DNA of 64,000 bases from Auriscalpium vulgare (GCA_019915015.1 JAHBBC010000014.1:1240001-1304000), one strand, 5' to 3'. Counted from the first letter of the stretch, positions 1 through 11,308 are shown. Notes: generated from the letters alone by a model not told the origin. A program made the numbers and translations.

Positions 1-497
1 CTGAATTGTATGGTCGCCATTGATAAAATTGAAGAATCCGACGTACAGAGTTCCCTCAATGGTACGTACGGGTTTTGAGGATGCTGATTTAGTGTTGATC
101 TCATGCTTGCTACTCTCAGGCGTGATCACAGAGTGTGCTGATATAGGACAGCCCATCGACGGACAGACCGTACGTCTGTCTTTCTCATTCGTCAAGTGGC
201 CAATCTCGAGATTGTCTGGTCGACTTCTACTGTTCCGCCTTCTCGTTTGACTCCGCAACGTCGTCTGCCGCTCCTACGTCTGCGGAGGGAGGCTTTGCGA
301 GCAGCCTGAGTGTCTCGACAAACACCGGGCCTGCCGCTGCCGCTTCTCCTTCTGGATCCGGCGTCGCAAGCAGTGCGCCCGCGAGAGAAGTGGGTGGCGG
401 GATTTCAGGTGCACCCGTCACGCTCAGCAAGCTACTAGTGCATTGGTAGCCGGCATACTTGATGGCGGCAATTGTGGGCTTTGGTATGATTATGTGA
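1..497 (+). pseudogene. Degraded, left-truncated paralog of the Cys-rich GPI-anchored protein gene
   Basis: Partial at the window edge. Exon 1..61 encodes an N-C-containing segment ending in phase 1. A GT-AG intron (62..119) leads to exon 120..169, which is exactly 50 nt like exon 4 of the intact gene at 1247-2167 and carries the same single Cys near its start. The following Ser/Thr/Ala/Gly-rich tail is readable (about 230-446) but not in the frame expected from the splice, and an in-frame TAG at 447-449 separates it from a hydrophobic end (Ala/Ile/Val/Gly/Phe/Met-rich, 450-497) that looks like a GPI signal. Matching exon sizes and phases make homology solid; calling it a pseudogene is an inference from one apparent frameshift plus one stop, and a sequencing error or missed intron cannot be excluded. 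Confidence 0.55.
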
Positions 498-1246
498 GGC
501 TGCACCGCATGGACAAGCACCAGTACGATAACTTGCGTTTGCTCGCCACTGAGGCGGACTTGCGTTGATTCCCTCCTCAGTGTTCATGAATCGGGGAGTT
601 CACTTTCTGCCACCGGGTGAACAAGGCCCAGTGCACAGGCTTATAGGGATCTGGCAGGCATCATTTGATCGACGTGCCAAGCGCTGGTCACGTCGGCCGT
701 CGGCCTGCCGGGTGCCCAAGGCCTGCCTCAGTCCTGCCAGTGATGGAGACTTACGCTGCATTTCACTAAAAGCGTTCTAATGTTGAGTCTCGTGCGCTGG
801 ACACCAATACTGCTGCGTATAAGGTGTAGTATCTGCAACCAGTGTCATGCGAAGTCTTGGCAGTCGTGGCATTCGCTCGTATATGATTATCCGTGTTATG
901 TACTGTAGATCTAAATTGAATCCAAAATCTTCAAACTTTAGCCCACGTTAAAGTTCAACGTTCAGCGCTCGCACAGTTCTTGACACCATCGTCGACAACT
1001 GCAGGGCCTACATAAGACTACCTTCAAAGGCTTGCACCCGCGTCTGATACTTACTGTATGGACCCATGCGATATTTTATCACTGTATGCGTCCCTGTACC
1101 TATCCACGGCCTTGGCCTCTCTTGTTCGTATCTTGACAGATGTCAGACGATTTGTCTTGTATTTCAAAGGCGCCGTCCGATGGACCATAAAAAAAAGCCC
1201 CGCGAAACGAGTCTCCTCGCTCCCGTTCACCTTGCACTGTCCCGCC
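498..1246. other. Intergenic, promoter of the secreted protein gene
   Basis: No supported gene. A TATA-like A-rich stretch (CCATAAAAAAAAG, about 1185-1198) lies roughly 50 bases before the ATG at 1247. Confidence 0.4.
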
Positions 1247-2167
1247 ATGAAGTCGCCGACGCTCTTCCTCGCGCTCCTCCCGTTGCTTGCCGCCGCAACG
1301 CCGAACCCTTCGCCACTCGCGGGGTTCCTCGCGCAGGCGCGCGCTCTGCACGCGCGCCAGCTGGACCCGAGCGCGCGCCAGCTGGACCCGAGCGCGCGCC
1401 AGCTGGACCCGAGCGCGATCCCGCTCGCGTGCAGGCCGACGTGCACGGTGGTTCTCGATGATCTGGACGTACGGTGTGCTGGGTGTGTACACTATTGACT
1501 TGTGCTGACTCCACGACGCGTCGTAGGCGTGCACGACACCCACGTGCACCTGTAGTGCCGCGAACGCGAAGGGACTGGCGGTGAGCCACTCTCAGTCTTT
1601 CCCCTGTATGTATGCAGGCCCTGACGCGCTCATTCGATAATCCAGGTGTGCGTGAACTGTATTGTAGGCCTGGACCCGTCGCAGGCAGTTATCGACCGCG
1701 GCCAGCTTGTACTTGTTGGTACGTGCAATTTCCTCCCTGACGCACGCCCGATTATCATCGATTTTGCAGACTACGAAGACGCCTGTGCAGTTGCTGGCTT
1801 TACTGAGACTGGACTGTCGGTACGTTGCCCGCATCGCAACAGGGAGTCGACTGCCATCTAACCACCCGCGTAGGTTACCATTGGGCCATCCGCCACCCCA
1901 TCGGTGACCCCGACTACCGACCCCTTCTCCGTCGTCTACACCGCCGTGAGCTCAAGCGGTGGTGTTGTGACGTCCGGTACAAACGCCCCGCCGAGTACCT
2001 CCCCATCAGGGGTCACTATCAGTGTACCAAACCCGACGTCTAGCCCGAGCGGTGGGGGGCTCGGAGGACTGCCGGGGCTTGGCGGCGGTGCACTCTCGAA
2101 TGGAGCTGGGCTGGGATCGATAGTGGGTGCATTCATTGTAGAGTTTGTGGGGATAATTGTGTGGTGA
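1247..2167 (+). CDS. Small secreted Cys-rich, GPI-anchored cell-surface protein
   Basis: Five exons: 1247..1468, 1527..1580, 1646..1718, 1770..1819, 1874..2167; 230 residues. An N-terminal signal peptide (hydrophobic Leu/Ala core, residues 5-17) is followed by three perfect copies of a seven-residue unit (QLDPSAR, about residues 37-57). Then comes a Cys module with the order C..C, C-x5-C-x-C, C-x2-C, C, spread over exons 1-4. A Ser/Thr/Gly/Pro-rich linker and a hydrophobic C-terminus without a polar tail indicate GPI anchoring. This layout matches the many small Cys-rich, GPI-anchored surface proteins of basidiomycetes; no specific function is known. The 21-nt repeat gives the gene length-variation potential, as in surface adhesins. 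A broken paralog lies just upstream. Confidence 0.8.
1357..1419 (+). repeat. Three tandem copies of a 21-bp coding repeat
   Basis: Unit GCGCGCCAGCTGGACCCGAGC repeated three times without visible change inside exon 1 of the secreted protein gene, keeping frame (ARQLDPS). Perfect identity suggests recent expansion or ongoing homogenisation. Confidence 0.85.
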
Positions 2168-2367
2168 TTGAGGATGTGAGAGATTTGACGAGGATCCCCT
2201 CACGATATATACCCATACCACAATGAACAGAACACACTACGGAATGTTGCATTGTCCTACGGGCTAAGGCGTGATAGGAATCGCGAGTATGACTATCAAG
2301 CGGTCCACGATGTGTGCCTGGGAAACGCTTCTCTCAGTGTTATTCGTCGAAGGGCGTGCATGAGCAC

Positions 2368-3564
2368 TCACCGCCGCAACTCGCCCCCACGTGGTTCAGG
2401 CGACGAAGCCCTTGTAGACGGTGGGACGGGAGCAAGAGCTTCCAGCTGCTTCGACTTCTTGCGCATGGGACCGCGCCGGCTAGCTGCTTTTCGGTGCAGT
2501 AACTCGCCTTTTACCCTATCACCCATAGGATCCATGGGGACATCATCTTCATCCGACGAAGGGGTCGGGTACCGCCAGTTTCTCGGCCGTACACTGGCGT
2601 CTTCGGAAGAGCATGTGCTGATACTACGCTTGCGCTTCGCACTAGTAGTGTCGCCTGTGTTGTCTTCCACGATAGTCGGGCTTGTCCCACGAGTGCTCGC
2701 CTGCGTGAGCAATCGTAAGTAATCTGACGATGAAGGCGGCGCTTGCGTTGGCTGTCGTGCTGCCGCGGGGAGTGGTGTAGGGTCTTCGATCTGAACGAAT
2801 AATGCCAAATTAGCACGCTGGAGATGTAGGAGAAGGAGCCACGCACACTCTCGACGAAGAGTTCTAGGGTCATGGAGCTCTCCTCGACAGGCAGCAATAC
2901 AGATTGCCTCGTCTCTTGGCCATCAAGACCGATGCGCAAGATCGCCTGTCGATACTTCCCGCGCATAGTGAACACCTTCCCCGAGCCTGTCTAGACATGG
3001 GCGCTGCGCATTTTGTATCAATGCAGCGAAGACTGACCTTCAATCCTCGACGGCCCGCCTTGTAATTGGCAACACACATCGCCTGCGTCGACCCAGTAGC
3101 ATGGACCCAGCGTTGGATCGACACCGGTATCCATGCACACGGCCAATTCGGCACGCTCGGCGACGCCTCTTCGCCAGTCTTCAATGAGCACGATAAGAGT
3201 GCATGGTTCAGGCGGGATGGATGTCGTGGCAGTAGATGTGGGTACGGTATTGAATGTAGCAGCACTCGAGCTACCTGAGAGAAAAAAAAACATGGGCCTG
3301 TCAATCGCTTGACTACCACTCGAGACAAAGCTCACTAGTACTAGCAGTCTTCGCTACGCCGAACATACGCTTTGACCTCTTCCGCCGAGCCTCAATGAAA
3401 GCTGCTTGTTGCGGTCGCGATGATTCGGAGATCCTGTTCGCTGGGTATAGATGTACAGAGCAGTTCTGGCGGGTCTTGATACTCTGCACTGAGTTCACGG
3501 ATTTAGGCTGTGACGACAAGGATACATCCGAGTCCCACATCATGGCAGACGTGCTTGACGCCAT
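2368..3564 (-). CDS. Unknown-family nuclear-looking protein, copy 1 of a two-copy family
   Basis: Exons (5'->3' on minus): 3564..3336, 3274..3038, 2986..2847, 2790..2368; 342 residues. The core, about residues 85-200, contains LIVLIEDWRRGVAERAEL, a Cys-containing middle, an SRIEG motif, a TMRG...RQAI..RI segment and SMTLELF.ES. This core is clearly paralogous to the protein at 17548-18806. The N-terminus is acidic/Ser-rich. The C-terminal half is disordered, with basic clusters (AKRKRS, RKKSKQ) that look like nuclear localisation signals and acidic Ser patches. I do not recognise the family. The last intron falls at the same place in both copies; the 51-nt intron after SRIEG exists only here. 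An older reading frame resembling the start of exon 2 of the other copy is still visible around 3340-3370 but runs into stops, so the N-terminal part has diverged or been re-spliced. Confidence 0.7.
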
Positions 3565-3950
3565 TTGTCGACAGAGGACGGGAACTTTGAGAGCAGGCTG
3601 CCCTGCAAGGTGGGGATATAGCGAGGGAGGTCTGGCACAGGCGAGGAAGCATATTACATATGGGTCCTGATAGACGCACGAGGCTGTGAGTCTCAGCGGC
3701 AGTGTCGGCGGTGTGGGCACATTCGTGGTTCAGATAAACATAAATAATTTGGCCATAGCTGGGATGCGAACGAAGGGCTGAGCTGAGAAGGCGCAGCTGA
3801 TGAGGGCACAGACGTGTCAAGACCGTCTTGACAAGACGCGTTCAAGTTTTCAAAGAGGCTGCGGTCGAGAGAGCTTCAGAACGGGCCGACTCGGCCGACC
3901 TGCGGGTGCCGGCCCGTTGTCACTGCCTGCGCGGGCAAGTGGCACACCAA
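3565..3950. other. Intergenic next to the fold-back element
   Basis: No gene. A perfect 8-bp inverted repeat (ACGGGCCG ... CGGCCCGT, 3881-3917) lies about 35 bp before the fold-back element. Confidence 0.35.
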
Positions 3951-4179
3951 GAAATACTGTGGAAATAACTGTAAAAAGACTGTCACAAGTATTTGACGAG
4001 AAAAACCTTGGAAATACTGTAAAGTATTCATAAAGAATTAGTACTGAACCCCGCGGCTGTGGGCCAATTTGTCTAGATCGATCTGCCTTAGTGTTTCTTA
4101 TGCAATACTTAAAATACCTCTCACAGTATTTCTGGTAATATACGTAGAATCCTTCTACAATAATTTCCACGGTATTTCC
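3951..4179. mobile_element. MITE-like fold-back element with long imperfect inverted repeats
   Basis: The left arm starts GAAATACTGTGGAAATAACT at 3951; the reverse complement of the right end (to 4179) starts GGAAATACCGTGGAAATTAT. Similarity continues inward for about 80-90 bp on each side (for example an AAGTATT-CATAA block in both arms), around a roughly 50-bp GC-richer centre. It is AT-rich against GC-rich surroundings, has no coding capacity and could form one long hairpin. That is the form of a miniature inverted-repeat or fold-back transposon. No clear target-site duplication was seen, so the ends are approximate. Confidence 0.6.
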
Positions 4180-4449
4180 GCTGAAATACCCGGCTGTGCA
4201 GGCAGTGTGTCGAGCGTCGCGACGCGTGAACCAGGCGATTGAGGTGCATCACTTCGCGAGTCCTGAGCACACACCGAGATCTAGAGCGAGTTACTGACAC
4301 CCTCTGACACCCCCGCCAGTACGATGCATCTAATACGAGACCGAGACCGCCGACCGACGGGAACGTACGCCGAGTCTGACTCTCAGGGTGTCGGGACATA
4401 GTTCAAAGAACCATGGATTTTCCGTGGCTCAGATGTCCATGTCACGATG
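4180..4449. other. Intergenic, no feature seen
   Basis: Short spacer between the fold-back element and the 3' end of the minus-strand gene. Nothing recognisable. Confidence 0.3.
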
Positions 4450-7400
4450 TCAAATACCAATACGTTTCACAGCGACCTGCCCAGGCAGGCCATAGAATAT
4501 GTTTGGAACCGACATCAAAAACTCACATAACTCAAACTCCACATCTCAGCCTTCACCGCCCTAGCATTAGCGTCCGTGCTGAGCACCCTCGCCCCCAACC
4601 CCACCAGGACATCCACCGCATCTCTTAGTGCCAGACGCTCGCGCGCGCTCACCGGCTTCACCACGCGCAGATCGAGCCCCTGGAACGCTGGTGTGTACGG
4701 TATGCACGCGCGGCGGGCTCCCAAAGCGAGGAAGACAGGCGGAGACGCGGCTGGCGCGCTGCTCCCACTCGCGCTGTACTCGCTGCCCGCCGAACCAGAG
4801 CCCTTCTGGTCGGATGAAGATGGGTTGCCGGGTAGCCAGAACTGCACGGGAGGTAGGGGCGGAACAGGCGGGAGTACAGGCGGAGTCTCATCCTCCTCTT
4901 CGCCGTCTGACGCACGCGTTGACGGCGGTATCAAAGGGTCTTCGGCGACGGTATTCTTGTGGTGCCGCCGGCCGTGTGGCGAGGATGGTGGCACGGCAGG
5001 GATGCGAATTGCTGAGCGCGCCGACGGCGCGCGGTGCGTGCTCTCGTCATCGTCCTCCGTGGACGATGCCGCGCCGCCGAATAGCCTGAAGGGGCGGTAC
5101 GAGCGCACAGGAGTGGGCACGGGTAGCGCGCGTTGCGTCGCAGTACTCGCACTGGCACTTACGCCGCGTTCGGACGACGAATGCTCCGGCGTCGTGAACC
5201 CAGACGACGCGCCATGCCGCTTTCTCCGACCGTGATCGCGTCGACCTTGCCTGTGTTCACGGGCCGGAGAGCGCGCGTGCACGACGGACGGGCTCGGTGT
5301 CGTGAGGCCGCCTGATGAGGGCGACAGGTCGGACGAGATAGCGATGTCTTCTAGAGAGTTGGTGGGGGAGCTTGCGCGGGTTCGCTCGGGCGAGCGACCG
5401 CGTCGACGCGGAGGATTGCGCGGGGAATCGGGTGCTGGACGGACGGCAGGAGATTGATGGCGTGAATGGTGCCTGCTGCCGCGGGGAGAATCTTCTTTGG
5501 CGAGGGCTTGTGAGCGACGCCGTAGATCCTGTGCAAGGAGTTCCTCGTAGGAAGCGAATTGCTGTTCAGGCGTTGGCCGAGAAGAAGGTGTTGAGTTTCC
5601 TGGCGTAGGGGCCTTGGACTGGGAGACCTTGGGTTGCAAATCCTTCCGAACAGGTGACGCTGGAGCAGTAGGCTGTTGCGAAGGACGTCGGGGTGCTTTG
5701 AGCGGAGCAGCCTGTACTTCTTGCCTCTTCGAAGTAGAGGCCTTCGTTGAAGGCTGGGGAGCTTGGGAAGTAGAAGGTGGAATGGTCTCTTTAGGAGGAG
5801 GAATGATTTTGGCTTCTGCCTCTGCCGGAGGGGAAGCCATCTGGAGAGCAACTGGCGGCTGCGGTGACACAGGGGAACTAGGCAACACCTTCTTTGCTTT
5901 GTGTGGGGACACGGCTTTCGCTAGCACCTGGGACACAGGGCGTGACTTCGGTTTTGTAGTACGCTTTTGCGGCGAGCGCCGGACCCAGAGCGGCTTTGGC
6001 TCCGGCGCAGCAAGCAGCGGCGGGGACTTCATACCATTCGCTTTCCGGCGGGGGTCGCGCGCGTAGAAGTCGGCGTACGAGTCGTATTGGCCTTCAGTGA
6101 TGGAGGTGACGAAGTCTGCAGGTGTCGGCACGGGCTTGGAAGAGGGCGGGGGCTCGAGCATCGAGTCATCGGGCGCAGGTGCAGGAGTGGGAGTGGGATC
6201 CGGAGTCGGTGTGGGATCAAGGGTGGGTTCGGGATGAATGGCAGAGACACTGTATGTGAGGAGGGCCGGGCTGGGTGTTTCGCCGGAGCTCGTATCGGCT
6301 TTGGCAGGATGGGGTAGCGGTGCGGGTGACTGGGAAGGAGGTGGGGGTGAGGGAGCCAGAGCTTTGCCCTTACCTTTGCCGTCAATCGAACCAGAGGCAC
6401 GAGCGACGCTGGCAATGCGCACCGCTTCCTCCTCCTTGCCTATGCCCACGTCAAGGCTGTCATCCTGGGCACTCTCTGTCTCCAAGTCATTTTCCAATTC
6501 CTCTTCGTCCTCTTCCGCCTCACCTACCCATTCCTCGCCCTCTTCCCGCGCGCCTTCCCGCAGTAGCTCGTTCAGCAACCTCGCAGCTTCCTTGAAGGCA
6601 CCTTCTACCCTCCCATCCGCATACCACTTCGCAAACATCTCCCTGGCCCACATCATCTCTCGCTCCTCCTCCTCCCTCTGCTCTCTCCTTTCTCGTTCCC
6701 TCTTGAGCTTTTCCAGATCCACTTCCCCCTCCGCTCCCGCATCCTCCCACTCGCTGCGATACTCCCCGTCTACGCGCTCGTCAAGGTCGAGGGCATCCCG
6801 TACACCACGCACTTCGAAGACGCCCTCGCTTACGAGGCGCCGCCCAGTGCGCCCGAGCTTGACGTACTCTTCCGTTGCCCAGTCCTTGACGTCCGCGTCG
6901 TCTGAATCGAGTAGCATGGCGAGCCGTCGGGCGCGCTTCTCGGCTGGAGTGAGCACAGGAAGGAGGTGCAGGGGCAGGTCAGGGTCTCTGAGGGTGAACG
7001 GGGATGGGTCTCGCGTTGATAAGTGCGAGAGGCGGTAGGCAGCGAGGAATGCGGAAAAGGGCTCCAGTTGGAGTGCGGGCAGCACGTCGGTGCGGCCGTG
7101 GATACGGTGCGGTGATAGGTCTGCATTTGTTTGTTGTGAAGAGAATGTGGACGTGAGTAATGGGCTACTTACGACTGCGATCAGAGTCGGAGGACCTGCT
7201 GCGGCGTCGTCGGACGCTGCGGTGATGCGTCCCGGTGCCCGTATATGATGAATACGTGTATCCGGAGGAGCTTGTCACAGAGGACTGTGTCACCGACGAC
7301 TCGCTCGATGAGAATTCGCTGCCAAGGGTGTACTTTGGCAGATATCGCCGCACAGCGTAGTCCCGCTCCGGGCTGTCCGAGCGGGGTGAATAGGGCACCA

Positions 7401-7623
7401 GCGCATTGTTTGGCGAGTCTTTCGATTTTCCAGTCGGCTCTGTGCGCGCAAGGGTGTCGCTGCGAGATGTAGAGGGTGAGTACCGTGATCCCTGTCGACG
7501 TTTGGACGCATCGCGGGGTCGCCGAGACTTGGACCTGTACCGCCGCCGCCTGCGGTAGTCGTCCGATTCTGAGCTGTAGCTTGAGAGGCTGCTCAACGAC
7601 GCAAGCGAGAACGATCGGAACAT
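4450..7623 (-). CDS. Long Ser/Arg/Pro-rich disordered protein, unknown family
   Basis: Exons: 7623..7173, 7120..4527, 4476..4450; about 1023 residues. Exon 1 is Ser/Arg-rich with RS-like runs. Exon 2 begins with a more ordered, Leu-rich and charged region (about residues 160-330, with a Glu/Arg-rich probable coiled coil), then a long Pro/Ser/Lys-rich disordered section, then a short ordered C-terminal segment near LGARRACIPYTP and VDVLVGLGARVLS. The first intron is firm (GTAAGT, phase 1, frame kept). The last 50-nt intron is optional: without it the frame stops at 4515 after YVSF; with it the protein ends VAVKRIGI. The RS-like start could suggest RNA or nuclear work, but no domain is recognised. 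Confidence 0.65.
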
Positions 7624-8220
7624 GCTGCGTAGATGCGTGTGACGGCGGGGAACGACGCGGGTTTTATGATGTGAGGGCGGTAGAGAGGGAGTACATATTG
7701 GCCAGACGGTCGAGGCTTGATTTACGTGCAAAAAACGTGTCGGGCACGCTGCATTGATGCTGCTTGTCAACGTGCTTCTTCTCTTGTTCTCCCATCAACG
7801 TGTACAATGGCCCGCAATTGTCTCGGCAGTCTGCATAGCTGAGAGCGCTATATGCTCAGACGGTCAGACCTAGAGTCATGCATGTCATGTTGGACGCAGC
7901 GCCTCATCAACATCCCAACGTCATCAATCTCAGAGTAAAAGATAACAGTGTGCGATTACTAGCAGATCGAACGATGATGTACAACATGCCCTGCCGTTCG
8001 CGCAGAGAAGGCTGTATCTGAGCAGGACATGCGAGCTTTTTCGCTGGGAACCGGGAGCAAGCATGTGTTTGTTTTCCTTGCATCGATGCAGTCGTCAATA
8101 AGTCACACAACTCATGACCAAGGCTCTCGCGATCGTGGTGGTCTGAATATCGTGGGGAGTCGATTGCAAAGATACAGAAGAGAATGTCAAGAAAGTTGCC
8201 TACACTAATCGTCGGTATCT
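7624..8220. other. Intergenic, upstream region of the minus-strand gene at 7623
   Basis: No gene seen. Contains the promoter of the Ser/Arg-rich gene and the 3' region of the GH15-like gene. Confidence 0.3.
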
Positions 8221-9975
8221 CTACGCATAGCTATCGAAGTAGAACTTCTGGCTATCGACGTCCTGCAACCCTTCGGAGACCGCAAGGAGCCTCTTGGGAA
8301 AGCTCCAGGACGGCGGCGGCATGCCCATGTAGGTATCCACCGCACCCAGGGCGGCTGCCAGACTGCGAATCATGCCAGGCGGTCCGAACGGCTCACCAGT
8401 CTCCCTGTGGACAGACATCGGCAGGACGAAATCGGCTGGCGTGCCCTTCGCTGTGATAACGATGATCTCATCTGCGTACGAGCGAATGGCGACCGTGAGC
8501 TGGCCGTACGTCTTGGAGTTCTTCGCATATGTGCCGACTTCCACGTTCTTGTCGAACTGAACAAAGAACTTGAGAGACACCGGCGTGATAGTCAGCGAGC
8601 CGATCTTGTCCCAAGTGTTCAGGGCAGCGTACAGCTGCTCGGCGGCGTTGAATGTCGAGAAGAATTGAGGCTGTTGTACGCGTTGGTTGAGTGGCTCCAG
8701 AGACGTGATAAAATAGATGCCTTACCTGGCCCTCGAGGAATTCGTCCTCTGTAAAGAATCCGAACCACCCCGGCTTGTCGGCGGGAGTATTGGCGGTGAG
8801 GGGAAACATGGCCTTGAACTTGTCGCCGACAACTTTCAAGGCCGACAAAGCCCTGTCGGAACAGGGTTGGAACGTCAACGGGTCGCATCCCAGGTTCTGG
8901 TCGTAATTGTAGACGGAGACGGTGAGGGCGGCGGAGCCAACGCCGGAGCGACCGAGGGCAACGTCGGTAATCGTGGTCTCAGTCATGAAGCCCTCGACGG
9001 GATTCCAGAAGCTCTGTGATGGTTTGTACTGAGTCAATGTACCACTCTGCATGTGAAAGGCGCATATATACCTGCATGTAGTCCAGGACCAAAGCAGCCT
9101 TCTTGGGGTAATCGACGACATCGCGCCCGATCTTGTGGCCGAGGCGGGCGCCAGCGATGAGCGCGCGGTACTGGAGTGCGGCTGTCCAGTAAGATCCACC
9201 CCACACCGGCGGCCACCACAAGTCGTAACTGCAGGCTCGTTAGCGATGCGAGGCAGTGATCAAGAAAGGGCTTACGAGCTCTGATTCCAAGTTCGAGAGA
9301 TCCACTGAAGATCGAGGTTGATGGCAGGCCATAAGTTGTCCGCTACCCATGTCCCGTTCTTCTGCGCAGGCTCCAACAGCCAGTCCGCATATTTGATCAG
9401 CATGGCCGCGCGGAAGGGAGGGCCATCTGGGAGCACAGAATTGTGAGACGGGGTTCGACAACGGGGACCCGACGAGCTTACCAGCTGCAGGAGAACCGGG
9501 CCTGTGGGTCGCGTTGCGGATGAAACTCAGATCGAGGTAGAAGACGGGCTCCTCGAGGCCACCGTTGTGGATGTTGCCGCTGAGGCTATCCACGTGCTGG
9601 CTCCTGACCAACGCGAGTGTCACGTCGTCCATGAGGGGACGCAAGCTCTTGTCGCCGAGCGCGATGAGCTCGTTGAGCCATACATTGTAGACGAGGCAAG
9701 CGTCGCGGACCCAGTAGACGTTGAACTCGGGGATTGAGGGGTCGGGAATGATGGCCGCCACGACGCCAGGCTGAAGAGGTTGAATACGGTGCGACTGACA
9801 GCCAAAGGTGGATATGACTCACGTCGGCACCGGCCCCAGGACCTGTTACATTGTGCAGGAGAACACTGCGACTGACAGGCGCCAACTTGCTGAAGTAGTC
9901 GGCGACGGGGTCAGCATTGGCGAGGAGAGGACTCGCTGCGAGCCCCAGCAGGGAAAGAACGGTTGAGAGACGCAT
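8221..9975 (-). CDS. Secreted GH15 glucoamylase-like protein lacking the catalytic glutamates
   Basis: Exons: 9975..9823, 9770..9482, 9426..9276, 9228..9072, 9013..8726, 8670..8221; 495 residues with an N-terminal signal peptide. It follows family GH15 (glucan 1,4-alpha-glucosidase) along its length: YWVRDACL (the substrate-binding Arg-Asp, here 73-74), a GLEEPVF block, FQPCSDRAL, AAEQLYAALNTWDK. Two motifs are broken. Where GH15 has DLWEEV, with the general-acid Glu, this protein has DLWWPPV (residues 200-206). Where GH15 has MSEQ, with the base Glu, it has MSVH (431-434). Both sites lie inside intact exons or at a clean splice, and the frame is open throughout. There is no starch-binding domain after the GH15 part. 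Inference: a pseudoenzyme, perhaps binding alpha-glucans, or a recently decayed gene. A normal hydrolase is unlikely. Confidence 0.85.
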
Positions 9976-10025
9976 GACAGTGCGGTGGGGCAGACTGGTG
10001 AGGGGAACAGGCGCAGTACGTGCAG

Positions 10026-10038
10026 GTACTTATAGTGG
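10026..10038 (-). promoter_or_regulatory. TATA-like element of the GH15-like gene
   Basis: On the minus strand the sequence CACTATAAGTACC lies about 55 bases before the ATG at 9975, a usual TATA-box spacing for a strongly regulated fungal secreted-protein gene. Confidence 0.45.
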
Positions 10039-11106
10039 CGCGAGCCTGGGACCAAAGACCAGTTGCGATTCGGAAGTACGAAGGTAGTAAGTGGGTAGAC
10101 ATCACTTACTGCAAGCGCGTACCTGGGAGTGTGGAAAGTACAGATTTCCGGCGACAGAGACACTCCATGTGGTCCCAAGCAGCTGCCCTGGAACGACACG
10201 CTAGAGCGCAGAACCGAAGTTTGGAATCGAGTGGCCGAGGATCGTTTGAGATAGGCAGCAAAGGACAGCGCCACAGCCACTGTAGACAGCGTTAGATCGG
10301 CGGCGACGGAGCGTGGCTCCAAGTTCGATGATGATTCTCCGCGTGAGACCTTGTGAGATCGATACTCTACAGACTACCAAGGGCGATAGCATAGCGCGGG
10401 CCTCGTCTCTGGTCCCGCATATTTCTGCGGTCACCGCTGTGGTGATGCGGGCAACGGTTTCCGAGGTGAACAGAGTCTACCAGCTGAGAGTGGTGGAGCA
10501 TGTACGCTTCCAGAGCAACTGTGGATGTGCTGGAGATCACTGGGGGTGGCTTCGAAGCAGCGAGATGCCCGGCGTGCAACAGAACTGCCGAGGAGACCGT
10601 GACAATTCGGATTTCGTAGACATGTACATTGGCCGCGACAGGTGATCTGGTGAGTTTGGCAACGCATGCAGAGGCAAGATGGAACCGACTTGTCAAGCCA
10701 GGATGATATCAGAAAAGTGCGGCGCCACCCGGCACCGCGTGCGGCGGATCCGGCGCTATCCCGAGCCGCATCCTTGGCTCGACGCAACCGTGACCGCCTG
10801 CTCCCGGCCCCCCCGGGCCCTTACTTCAATTACTTACCCTCGTGGGCTCTCGCAGTGTCCTCTGGAGGCACTTATAGAGGCCAGACGGTCAGGAGCGGTT
10901 CGTCACTGGCATACGCGAGCTGGGGACACCGATTCTTACTCCGAACAGACGCGATGAACTAATATTGGCGAAGGTACTTACGAGACTGCAGATGATCCTG
11001 ATCCTGCGTAGGTTTGAATCTGACGAGGTATGCAAAAGATCGGCGCTCGAGGTCGGACCCTTCTACTAGTACTTACCATCGAGCAGATGAGTTGCCTCTT
11101 GGCAGT
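10039..11106. other. Intergenic, no gene seen
   Basis: About 1.1 kb without a supportable reading frame or RNA gene. Confidence 0.3.
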
Positions 11107-11308
11107 CTGAAGCGTCAAATGGACACAGTTTGCGAGAGCTCCGAGTCGTGGGTATATCGACAGACAGAAAACACAGAAAAGCTAGTGGATGGTAGGAATT
11201 AGACGATGTGAGAGGATGTGAAAGCGGACAAGATTGACAACGGTAACAGCGTTTTAGCAACGCAGTCAACGCCCCCCAACCTCTGCACACCCGCAACGAA
11301 GCTCCGTC
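11107..11308 (-). repeat. Duplicated 3' end of the SUMO gene (last-exon copy plus 3' region)
   Basis: On the minus strand this about 200-bp segment matches 12722-12937 with roughly 80% identity by eye. It keeps the acceptor GTGTGCAG, the last-exon codons for V-G-G and a stop (one extra residue changed from Cys to Arg), and the downstream stretch around GTCTAATTCCTACCATCCAC. No other SUMO exons precede it, so it is a partial duplicate and not a gene. Confidence 0.8.
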
